Shown here one piece after another: positions 43,347 to 54,400 of a DNA stretch of 64,000 bases. The notes under the pieces were generated by a model. It did no database searches, was not told the origin of the DNA, and saw only the letters and a program-made list of their open reading frames with translations. How positions within the stretch are numbered: position 1 is the stretch's first letter; each line of letters starts with the position of its first letter. This DNA is from Blattamonas nauphoetae (lineage: Eukaryota > Preaxostyla > Oxymonadida). Both the position numbers and the translations under genes were made by a program. The DNA is taken from the NCBI GenBank assembly GCA_033064195.1, contig JARBJD010000221.1:1-64000 (forward strand). Reading direction: 5' to 3'.

Positions 43347-44466
43347 TTCAACACTTCAGGAGTACGGTGAGACCTTTTGGGATCGAATGTGAAAAACCCC
43401 GATTTTTTTCACTGGATGATCAAGCCATTATTTTGTATGGTTTCAAAAAGAGTGGGCTTTTTGGGTGAAACCCGCGGTTTGTCTCTCAGAATCGGCCTAA
43501 GGGCCGGATCAAATGTTCAAGAAAGTCATTCCACCCTGTATCATATCATCATCACCTCACAAATTTATATCCATGAAAACGAATTTTCCAATGAAGTCAA
43601 AAGGTAAAATAAAGTAATTGCTGTGGACATTTTGCAGATGGTCAGCAGTGTTTGCAGAGCGTTGGTGGACTCGCCCACATTCGCTTGTCTCTCTCGTCGC
43701 ATCTATGTTCATTGACAATCACAGCACAAACACGCATGGCGCGTTGTGGACAGACGCGTGTCGGAGGGTATATTAGCATATGCAGAACCATTCTTTCGTC
43801 CACTTCTGACGACACGCCAGGCATGTGTGGTGATTCTGTGAACAGTCCACATGTCGGAATTAGCTCTGACGCACTTCAGGCGATCTTCAGAACAGCGAAA
43901 TGCATCCAACGCTGTCCGTGCTGAAGACACGTCATCAGAAACGATCCGAGCGACTCAAAGAACGACATTTCGGACGACTGGAGAAGCGTACCACAATGCT
44001 CGGCATGCCCAGCAATGCTCATGGAACGTTGTGTCTTCGAGAAACACGACTGGAATAAGTGGTCGTGTCAGAGTCGTCAGTTTGTTGATTGCCAATTCTG
44101 CCGCACGGAGCCCGACCAGCACGGGATTGGCAACTTAAACAACGAGAACGAGCGATTCGTGTCGGATATGTCCCGTGTCGACCCAGACGATTCCTCGCTG
44201 GCAGCTGATGTCTTGGCACACGTATTCATTCATCCCACGACTTCCTTTTGCTCATCAGCATCGACATTTATCCACACGATGAGCACCGGCCAGGCAAAGA
44301 GATGATTGACGGGATGGATGTGTGGGAGTCGTGAACAGTGTGCATGAGGATATAAAAGTCCTTGAAAGAAAGGGAATCGGACGAATGGTGTGAAAATCAA
44401 GACACGCGTCGTGGGAGATTCTTTGGTGGGGAGAGAGGACTGAGAATTCGTTCTATTTCTTTTGGG
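43347..44466. other. Intergenic region without a supported gene
   Basis: Several overlapping ORFs under 100 residues occur on both strands at 43640-44305, in a locally GC-richer stretch. One plus-strand frame near 44015-44110 has a Cys-rich run (CQSRQFVDCQFCR), but no domain can be named and the frames conflict. Confidence 0.3.
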
Positions 44467-45558
44467 TCAATTTTCTGCTCTCTCCGCATCGAGGAGATTC
44501 ATTCCAAGCATATTGTTCAATTTAATCAAATATTCCTCCAAAAAGTCTCCCAATAATCCGTTTTGATCGGTTGTCAGTTTCAATTCGATCGAATCCTCGA
44601 AACCCTCGCTTTTCAGACATATATGAACTGTCTTCCCCGTCTGACGAATATTTCCGCCTTGTTCGTTCCATTCTCGTTGGGCGGATGTATATTCGAAGAG
44701 AAAGTTCCAAATTGAGATGTCTTCGACAATGGAGGGGAGAGCGTTTGGGATCGTCATAAAGACGGGTAGATTCTGAACAAAATCCAGTGTAGGCCGGTGG
44801 AAAGGACAAATTCGTGTGATTAAACCAAGAATAGGCATGAACTGGATGGATAGGTCCGGATCGGTTATCGCTCTGAAGTTGACGCAGAGATGGCGGATAT
44901 ATGGCTCGGACGGGATGAGAACTTGCTGGAACACTGTGTCGTGAATAGTCTGTTGTTCATTCCAATCTTCGATTTCGAGTTTGTTGAGTCCGAACTGAGA
45001 TGCCAGCCAGATTGAAGAAGAGATGATGGATGTGAGATTTGAGTGAATTTCTTGAGAATCTGTGAAGGAAAGAGACAGTGGATTGAGATGGGTGACGAGG
45101 TGAGGGATCAAATCAGCTTTCACGAGATTTAGATGGATGTTGGATGAACAATCTTGGATCAGGCGTTTCAGGATATCCATCGTTGTAGCTACAATAGCCT
45201 TGTGGTCTATTGAAAGTAGGACAATGATAGAAGTCACAAATTCACTCAGCGATTCATCAGTTGGGGATGGTACAAGGCCAAGAATGAACTGATCGGCATC
45301 ATCTTCACTGTATGTAAACCAGAAGTTTCCAAGTAGCAACTCTACTTTAGTTTCCAATATTTTATCAAGTGAATGACCGGCCTTCAACATGGATATCAGA
45401 GAGCGACACAGTGACAGTGTATCGGACATCGATTCGAGCGGTTCCTTATCCCAATTTACGAAGGCTACAGGGTCTACTGACAATAAAACGCGAAAAGGAC
45501 ACATACCAGAGGGTTCTTGTTCAGAGATATGAGTTGACGAAGGGATTTCAGTGCTCAT
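44467..45558 (-). CDS. HEAT/ARM-like helical protein (363 aa)
   Basis: The ORF reads from ATG at 45558, MSTEIPSSTHISEQEPSG, to the stop at 44467. After a short polar leader comes FVNWDKEPLESMSDTLSLCR and then continuous amphipathic helices (LLGNFWFTYSEDDADQFILG, IVLLSIDHKAIVATTMDILK), which fit an armadillo/HEAT-type solenoid; no catalytic motif is seen. The C-terminal part (EWNEQGGNIRQTGKTVHICL) looks like a conserved family ending. The preceding gene at 45595-46045 begins with a similar YSPFLNWK motif, suggesting a tandem paralogue pair. The role is unknown; scaffolding is plausible. The in-frame TTG upstream is less likely than this ATG. Confidence 0.7.
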   Translation of the reverse strand: MSTEIPSSTHISEQEPSGMCPFRVLLSVDPVAFVNWDKEPLESMSDTLSLCRSLISMLKAGHSLDKILETKVELLLGNFWFTYSEDDADQFILGLVPSPTDESLSEFVTSIIVLLSIDHKAIVATTMDILKRLIQDCSSNIHLNLVKADLIPHLVTHLNPLSLSFTDSQEIHSNLTSIISSSIWLASQFGLNKLEIEDWNEQQTIHDTVFQQVLIPSEPYIRHLCVNFRAITDPDLSIQFMPILGLITRICPFHRPTLDFVQNLPVFMTIPNALPSIVEDISIWNFLFEYTSAQREWNEQGGNIRQTGKTVHICLKSEGFEDSIELKLTTDQNGLLGDFLEEYLIKLNNMLGMNLLDAERAEN

Positions 45559-45594
45559 CTGATGAACCTGACTTGAGAGCAATCGATTATGGGT

Positions 45595-46045
45595 TCAAAA
45601 AGATGTCATCAAATAGTCTTGTCGGAGCACCAATTGCGTGATAATTGACGTCTTGGAACGTTTGCTCCAGAATAAATGAGATACGAGTTTTTTCGCCTCT
45701 TTTGTTCCGTTCTTCCAGGACATCAAGAATTCTGGTAATAAATCCTTCATCGAGATCTTGGATTCAAAGATAGAGATGAATTTCTTGGTCAGGTTGTATT
45801 TCAGCTCTCCCTGAGCCGCAATCATCGGACTTCGCAGGTGATTCTGATCAATTGCTTGAATTGAATCGTGTGACTGTTGATCCATCCACTCCGAAGTGGC
45901 TTGGACTGACCAAAATTCTGCCCCGTCGATGTGTGCCCTCGTCACGGCAGTGATGGCTGTGGTCTGTGGGGAGGTTCAACTGAGAGTGAATCATCGAGTT
46001 TCCAATTTAGGAATGGAGAGTATTCTGGATCTTTCATGAAACTAT
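45595..46045 (-). CDS. HEAT/ARM-like paralogue, short or broken
   Basis: From ATG near 46045 the frame reads MKDPEYSPFLNWKLDDSLS, which echoes the FVNW motif at the start of the neighbouring family member. It then needs a frame change near 45960 to continue into GAEFWSVQATSEWMDQQ and helical sequence ending at 45595. A 17-nt GT-AG interval near 45960-45976 would restore phase, but that is shorter than any intron I can defend. It may be a truncated tandem paralogue or contain an indel. It lies 36 bp upstream of the next gene's start on the same strand. Confidence 0.4.
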
Positions 46046-47218
46046 GAGGATAAAACGACGGATACTGTCTGAGAATGTCATTCTTTGATCCTTCGATTTC
46101 TTTTTATGATGACGATCCCTGTCCGAACACGGCAAATGTCCCAATAATTTTGAAAAGAGCCAAAACACTATGGATGGTTTCACTTTTTTTATTTTTCTCC
46201 AAATTCTTAAAATCACTCAAATATGATGGAAAAGGGGTTTGTTTCGAAATTGAGCTTCGATCGTGACGAGAAACGACACTTTTTTGAAACGCCAATTGAA
46301 CACATTTATTGTTTCAAAAACAGATGAGAGAAGATCATGAGGTGAGACAATGTGAAAAAAGAAGGTTCTACAATGGAGAGTACGGATAAGATGTATTGTG
46401 AAGAAATAGAGGCAAAATACTCAATAGTCTCGAAAATGCTCTATTGCACTTGAATTATCAGTTGAAATTAGATTTCTGCATGAACCCAGGAGTACAAGTA
46501 TTTTTTCTTGAATTGGACACATGTTTGCACCCATCTGGCAAGATCATCATCGATCGTGTCCTGAACACTCCTTTCCTTTGTCTATCTGAAATTATGAGAG
46601 ATAATTGAGAACAAACAGGTTTTATATGTCTGTTTGACACTGGTGAAGAGACATTGGGACATCATTATCTTAATCTCCAAGAGTAACCGTCATGGAAAAA
46701 GAGAATCCGCTTTCAGGTGCTACGAGTTTCAAAGAAAGTGAAAAGAGCACACCCGATCTTCACACATGTGACTTGATGTACATCGATCTGAGTGGAACGC
46801 AGTTTATCAAAGGTGGAGCAGTGAGGTCACAATGAAGGTTGGAGAGTCAGTGCTTGAAAAGAGGATGTGTAGAAACGAAGTTTTGAGAGAAGATATCCGT
46901 GGAGATTGAGGACTTTAATCTGTTCCTGGAACAAGAATAGACAGAATTTGATAGAAAGACCAGTGAAACGGATGGATTCTTTCAAAATTATTGGGACAAA
47001 TGTCTGATCCTGTTCACGCTGAACGAATTGAACATCAAGATCATACGTCAAGAAACATGAGTGACCGGAAATCAATGAAAACCAATTGTAAATCAAGAGA
47101 GAGCATTCTTGACAGGAGTTGATCAGACCCGTGATCCTTCTTTGTCCTACGTTTCATCTGTCCATACTCTATTTCACCTTCCCATCGGTGCATCATCTGC
47201 GTAATCTGTGCCAAAATA
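46046..47218. other. Intergenic region with two weak ORFs
   Basis: A 47-residue plus-strand ORF (46692-46835, with TCDLMYIDLSGTQFIKGG) and an 89-residue minus-strand ORF (46827-47096, with DLDVQFVQREQDQTFVPIIL) both look somewhat protein-like, but neither has a recognisable domain or start context. Nothing else is supported. Confidence 0.25.
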
Positions 47219-50200
47219 ATGAATAATCCAATTATGGAAGCCCTAGAACGGATGGACTATCAGGTCTTCTTTTCTTTCATTCAATCACCATCTACTTCTC
47301 TTCATTCAGCCCCTCCACCCAATCGGTCAACCTTATTTCGTTTTTTTATCTCATCTCTTCCCTCTTCTCATGGCTTCTAGGTCTTCAAGAAACGTATTCT
47401 TCGCTTCTCACTTTCATCCTCCTAGAGAGTTCACAGTTAAAGAAAGACATTCACAGACACTAGCCAAAGCAGTCATCATCCCCCGAGCAGATTTTTCTCA
47501 TTCTCGCAACGCTGCAATCAATACAATCACTGAGTACGATCTTCTCATCCCTCATTTTTGATCAAGCGCCATACAACTCTCACCTCGAATTCTGCGGTAT
47601 ATTGATAACACGTTGGCTGGATCACACTTTGTCCTGATCAGAGAACTTACACATCTTCCTGTCTGCAACTCGTCAACTTTTTGAATGACCTCTCTCTTCA
47701 GAACCTATCATCTCTTCTTAACACCTTTGACCTCTCATTCAAACTGCCAGATGCATTTGCGGTCCTAATTCAGACATGTATGTTTTGATATTTTCTCATC
47801 CACATGTCTGCCAGTGGAATCTCTTGATGCTGCTTATCAGATGGGATTGCAACATCGGGAACTGTCTTCTAGTAGTGTTTTCTTTCAATTGGATCAAACA
47901 ACAAATCGATATACAATCAAAATCGATGGATTCAGAGAAATGCCCACAGAGTTTCACCCATTTTTCTTGACATATCCACTTCTCTCCGGAAGGTACGATG
48001 AACCCACAAAGGAACTCTGCAAGAAAGAGGATACATTTCAAGCCGCAGTTCTGTTCTACGAATGTCTTTTCAACAGGTTTGGCTTTAACACTCACAATCA
48101 TCTTCTCATTTCTCTTCCTCAGTCATCCCTTCCATGGAAAGTCGTTGCGAGAGCTACGTCGGTATTCCTTTATTGTTTATCATGAGTCAGTTCCGAGTTT
48201 CAGGTCACTTTCTGCCCGCGACAGGACCTTCCGCCTGAAGTGAACAATCTCCTCTCCACTCTCCTCACTGTCCGTCATTCACAACGTCCTTCCGCCAAGG
48301 ATGCTCTTGAGCTTCCCATTATCCAAGAATATCGTCGCTCTGAAGCCGTGAGATACGGAATTCGCCGAGACGATCTCGACTCGATGATTGGACGAGACCG
48401 TGTGTTCAGTTCCATTTTTCTTCATTATCCCCACTTTTCTTCATGTTTTTGATGAATTTAGAAGCAGCTGAATTTTATAATCAGTCAATCGAAGGGTCTC
48501 CATCGTATTCTCGAACCCGATCTTCACTTGATGACCATACTCTTCACACTATTCCTTATTCCAATCATTCAACAGCATTGGCTTCGTCTCCACTTCATCT
48601 TTCACGACATTCTGTCGAGAATTCAAGTATTCATCGCTTCGTAATTGGAGGCGATGACTGGGAACGACAAGACAGCTTTTCTCACACAATTCCCATCTCA
48701 AATGATCTAAAGGACAGCCCTCACTCTTACCACGTGCGAGTTGGAGGTGGAGATGATCCCAGGGAAGGAACCCAAATCGTTCCACAAATCGACGATTCCT
48801 TCTTTCAATATCAAAGTCCTGAGAAAGCACAACAACAATTTCTTTCTTATTCATCAGTCTCCTCCAATCATCGTCCACAAACAACTCGTCCATTGCCAGA
48901 TAGTCCATATGCTGGTCAGGATCGACGACACCCACACAATTCAAGACATCACCAAAAGGAAGATTTCTTTCCACAAACTCCTGCTCGTGAATCTTGTCTT
49001 ATCTGTGAGAAGGATTTTGATGCTGATAAACTCCCCGAACATCTCCTGTCGCATTGTGAATTCGACGACACTACAGGAATGGTGAAATGTTGCATTTGCA
49101 AGCATAACGTGCTCGGTATTATCATGCTGAATCATTTAAGCGTGCATATACGTCTCGAAAAGGAGAATATCTCACGGAGCCGGGATCGTGGCAACGCTCA
49201 ATCCACTGGTGAAGAACAGAAGAAAATCGACGATGAATGGGAATTAAATGAAGAAAAAGAACGAAAAGAGCGAGAAAAATATCTTGAACAAGCCAGAAAT
49301 CGATACCAGATGCAGAATTACACCAAATTCGACACTTCGTCATCTCTCCAGAATCATCCACATACTCCTCCCAAAGAACAACAAGTGATTCAACAACGTC
49401 AAGAACCACAACCACAATTCCCTATCAACGATTTTGGTGACTCGGACAAGGATAAATCGCGTCGAAAAGCCATCATCGATCTAGAATCAGAATCCGACTC
49501 TAATAAGGGAGAAAACGATGAAAAAAGGACCAAACGACACAAACATCGATCAAAAACGGACAAGAAACAGGATCTTAAGCGCCAAGCCGGGTTTAACTTG
49601 GACAGCGACGACGACTCTTCAGATTTCATTCAGCGGTCGTCGCGCGAAGAAAAGGGAAGAAAAAAGGGAAGGAGCAATGATGAAAGTGAAGAAAGGCACA
49701 AACAACACAAAATGAAGGGATTCGACCTTCTTAGTGATTCGGATGCTGATAATCAAGTTTGCTGTCGTGATAAGGCAGACAGAGAGTGGACTCAACAAAA
49801 AGAGAGAGAACAGCGGGAAGAAAGTCGGAGGAGGAAGGAGAAAATGGAGAAAGAATCAAAGAAAATGGTGTACACTGTTGAACGCTATGGAGGGGAAGGT
49901 ATGAATGATGACTCCTGTCTCCATTTAGAAATTCCATATTTTTCTTTTTTTTTCTCATTTTTTCGTGTCCAATGCATCCTTTTCTCTGTCTCAGCAACCA
50001 TCTCCCATCACCACACTCTCTCCATCCTGACTCTCTCATCTCCCCCACTCATCTCTCCCATCCTCCTCCCTCCAACTTCACTCCCACATCCGATCCTTCT
50101 CCTCTCTCCACCACTCTCGTCTGGTGTTTGGAGAATCGAATTCCGTGTGAACACTCTCACCGAGAAAGTTGGAGTGGGCGTCGGTGTTCCCTGCGATGAA

Positions 50201-50650
50201 GTGGATGAACGAGAATGTTGGGGAAAAGGCGAATGTATTATCAATTTAGCTTTTCTTCGTGTTCTCTTCACCACGTTGTTCTCGAATCCATATTTTCTCC
50301 TTTCTTCCTCTCTCCATTGACCTCTTTTTCTCTTTTCTTCAGCTTCCTGTTTCTTTTCACTCAACACTGGAACTTGTCATCTCAGCTCGCGCACAACAAA
50401 AGGCAATTCCCCTTCCCGCCCTTCAGACATCATCACTGCAGAACTGGACTTCACTCCCTCTCTCCCAACCCTCAAGTTTCAAATCAACCATGAGACACAA
50501 CCTGTTTTCTTTGTTGGAGTGCCGCAGGGAGTTGTATTCGAGATTTTTGTGGAGACGGGAAGGACAGAAGTGGAGATCCTTTCTTTTACCAGGAAGAGGG
50601 CTGGAATGAGTGGGAAGTGTGAAAATGAGCGTCCAGTGCAATGGAGCTGA
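47219..50650 (+). CDS. Multi-exon pseudokinase with paired zinc-finger-like motif and beta-sandwich tail
   Basis: Phase-consistent exons from the core onward: ..47533, 47567-47660, 47702-47777, 47815-48076, 48123-48161, 48191-48399, 48462-49898, 49995-50234, 50343-50650. Introns are 33, 41, 37, 46, 29, 62, 96 and 108 nt. The first exons (ATG at 47219, MEALERMDYQ) are less certain, perhaps including a 13-nt exon. The spliced kinase part has MGLQHRELSSSSVFF (HRD to HRE), IKIDGF (DFG to DGF) and RHSQRPSAKDALEL, with no glycine loop, so it is a pseudokinase. After it come CLICEKDF...HLLSHC and CCICKHNV...HLSVH, two Cys2His-type units; then a charged coiled coil (49180-49880); then a tail with SGVWRIEFRVNT and PVFFVGVPQGVVFEIF, like the NEK-associated beta-sandwich. 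Confidence 0.78.
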
Positions 50651-51427
50651 TTGTGATATGCTTCTTCGTTTAAGTCTTGATTGGTTAAATCTGAATTAAC
50701 TTAGTCTTCTCATTTCATAACAAATTCTTTCATCTTCGTTCAACTCTTTTTGTTTGGTCTGATCTGATCGATCTCGAAGAGACGCAACTCGTTCCGGATT
50801 ATCGTCAATAAATGTTCAACAAAGAAACAAAGATGTGCGAAATGAAAAAAGATATGCGTCCGGGTGATGTGAGAATGTCATGAGAGATGAAAAAGTGATC
50901 AGTGAAGTGATTGACATGAAGAAATCTCGAACTGTGTGATTGAGTGAGTTGGGAGCAAGACTAACCGAACAGTCAGTCTTGGCAAGGGTGGACGGAAAGA
51001 AGGAGTCGCGGCAAGCTCTGCCTGGGTGGAACCAACCAAATCAAGAAAAAGAAATTGCGATAGATTGAAGTTAAATCGAGAACGTGTGTGAGTGTAGAAG
51101 TGTTGGAAGATCTACGTTTCATGACGCAATGAATATAATTGGTTGATGTGGTGGATGGATGATGTGACATGAAAACCAGTTCAGACTGTGTGATGTGCAT
51201 GTGTGAGTGAGTGAAGTGTCTCGAATCGACCCAATGACGACATTTCTTGACGTGATGTCGAGATCAGACAGACAAGAGGATTCGTGGGTCCGCAGTGTTG
51301 TGGCGTGACACACATTGAAGAGGTGTGGCGTGACACAGAGTAAAGGAGGGTGGGATGTGGATGCTTCACACTGTGTCGAGTGAGCGAGAGTGAGTAAGAC
51401 GGTGAAGTGAAGTTGTGTTCCCTGCTT
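50651..51427. other. Convergent intergenic region
   Basis: This lies between two converging 3' ends (50650 and 51428). It is AT-rich with GTGTGAGTGAG-type low-complexity runs at 51070-51400. No gene, repeat or RNA was recognised. Confidence 0.4.
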
Positions 51428-54400
51428 CTAATACGAGAAAACAACAGTTTTATCATTCCCCAACGGGATATGTGAATGTGGTGATGTCTGCTTCACTACA
51501 GGTTTCGACAATGACACAATGAACTCCTCCAACTCCGAAAGTGTCGGTCTTTTCGTCGGATCAATTGACAAACACTTTTCAATCACTTCCCTGACGTCTT
51601 CCGACACTCGCTCCATCGGTGGGAGTATTCCAGAACACAGCTGTCGTGATGCATTCACAGCGTCTTGCTCAGCAAAGGGTACAGAACCAGTCTCTATTTC
51701 AAGCAAGATCAGGCCAAGCCGAAAAACCGACATTTTCTCCAAGTTCAGCGGCTTCTGAGCTTCGCTGTCTTTCTGAGATGCAGCAGTCCCCACTTCGGTA
51801 TGCGCTTGTTCAGGTGCTTGCCATCGCTTCCCATCGTTTCGAGTCTTCTCTGGTGACGTGACATTTCCACTCAGAGTTGCGTCGTTTTGAAAGTTCAGAA
51901 GGAAGAACACATGATTCACCCTGTCCAACACAATCTGATGTGGATTCAGTTGTTTCAGTGCATCGCTCGTCGGGTGAGATTTCACAAGCTGAGTCACCCC
52001 CTTCACAATCGAACCTCCAATTTCCGAAATCTTCATCGACGGTTGGTCTTTTCCGTGGAGTCGTTCGAACAACGTTATTCCTTGCACAGCATTCACAATC
52101 TGGCATTTGTCGTCACATGCCATCGCATCTGTCCAGAACAATTGTCCTCCAATTTCGATATTTGTTTTCATGGTGGGATCGACATCAGATGGTTCAACTG
52201 CTCCAACTCCATCCTTGTTCAGTGGTCGATTCGTGGAAGCCACGAGATCTGGACCAAGCGAGTCGATCGGTTCGTACTTTTCCACAATTTCCAGATCTTG
52301 GTCCAGTTCTCGTGATTGTGATTCCTTCAATTGGGTTTGTTTTTGTTTGTTGTGTCGTCGACGCCAGAGAACAAAGACAAGAATGAAGAAAAACAGAAGG
52401 AGGAGAGCGAGTGCGATAACAAGGGGAAGCCACCATTTCATGTTCTCTTTCACCATCTGTGCTCTTCGTTCTGCAGAGTTCGCTTGGATCAGGAAAGATG
52501 TCTGAGTTTTCTGATTCTGACCATAGACCAGTCTTCCTTTCCATTCCAACGCTTCTTGCAGTGGGCTGAAAAAGGATTGAGGGATCGAGAGTTCGATGGA
52601 CGTTTCTGTGAACGTTATCGCGAAATCAATCGAGAGCGGGAAAGCCGTGTGGTTTCCTTCATTCTGCTTATCAAGTTCAAACACTTCCAGGGACAGACCA
52701 CATGGGATCAGTGTCGTTCCCACAATCGAAATTTCAAATGTCTTCGTTTTCTTCAGAAAATTTGTTTTCGATGTCTTGTCCAGTGTCGGAATGAAGAAAG
52801 GTGCTTCTGAATGCGAATCAGATCCACTCATTGAACAGTTGTTCATTGCCATCCATGCTGACGGATGTTCAGAAGATCCATCTCCTCCACTCAGACTTCC
52901 AATCACCACCTTCCCTTCATCCGAGCAGTGAAGATTGTGTCGCATGGAATGGAATAACACATGGCCAGCATAATTGTCGTTGAATGTCGATGTGTCGATG
53001 TCGGCGATTCCTCCTCTCACATTCAGAGCGCCCTGGATCAGTTGTGAGAAGCGAGAATTATCGATTTCAGTGTCAGTGTCAACGAGACAAAACAATCCAG
53101 TCGACCAACTGCACACATCCAACGATGATTGAGTGAGGTTGGCATCATTCTGAGATTGACTCAGAGAGGAGGATGTGCCAGTGAAATGACACATGTTGAT
53201 CTTCAGAGTGGTGGATGACGACGAAGAGACAAGTCGGAAGTCTTCTGATTCAACAAGAATTTCAAAATTCACGTTTTCTAACTGAACTGTGGCCGATGTC
53301 ATCACAATCAATGTACTGTCCGAATCGAGGGTTGAAGATGACGGGATTGTGATCGTTGGTTTCGTGTTGCTTCCATTCGAAATCAGCACACTCATTCCAT
53401 CGACAATCGCAATCGGTCGAGAGAGTGTGACTTTCGACACTGTTAGAATGGAAGCTTCTGAGAATTCCAAAGTTGAAACAATCTCCCATCCAGTTTCGAA
53501 GGAAGAACATGGCTTTGATTTCGTTCCACAGAAGAGATGATCCGTGTTTGATGATTCATTCACAAACACTTCAATCGAATCTAATTTCGCTGGAAAATCC
53601 ACCTTTGCCAGATCGAGAAGAACTGTCTCTAAAGTCTCATCAACTGACAGAGAGAGAATCTTGTGAGAACCACTGAATTGAGGGAATCCAGGCCATCCAA
53701 TTGGAACATCCAATTTCGTGTGTCCTTCTGTTGCTGATGAGAAGACGACAGGAATTGGATCCGTCACACCTTCCAGTCGAAGGTTGAATTGTCGATCGAT
53801 GGGGAGATCAACCCCTTCCAGCGAGAGAGACACGAGTGTGCCAATGCCTTTCAGATCTGGTTTCACTTTCGTCAAACGAGGCGGTTTGGGAATCTTGAGT
53901 GTTGCTGTTGGATGAACAACAACTTCCGTTCCATTCGCTGTTTCAAGAGCAATCGCCTTTCCAAGACTAAGCGTCCAATCAGACAGAGCCAGATCGAATG
54001 TCCATTTCGTGACGGAATCTGATGAAGAGAGGGTTGGCGTGATTGTTAGAGAATCAGTGTCCTCAACGAATTTGAGTGTGATTGGACTGTTTGATAGAGC
54101 ATGACCAACCACGACAACATGAGCGATGGTGCACGTTGGGTCGAGAAGAGATGAGAAGGAGAGGATGCGTTTTGGTTCAGCGGGGGTGGTGACAGTGAGT
54201 CCATCCACGAAATGCACTGATTTCTGATCTTTGTCCAGAACCTCCTGAAGATCATACTTCGTGTTCCAACCAAGTTCGATGTCTGTTGGAGTGAGAGAGA
54301 ACACAACACTCTCGCCTTTTCCGCTCACTCCGTCTGACATCGTTCCCATCGCTTTTCCAGTCTTCTTCCCATCATCCGAGGCGAACACCAAAGTGTACGG

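Noticed and set aside
43640-44305. A cysteine-rich small gene
   Set aside because: Frames on both strands conflict, there is no consistent start or splice pattern, and no domain could be named.
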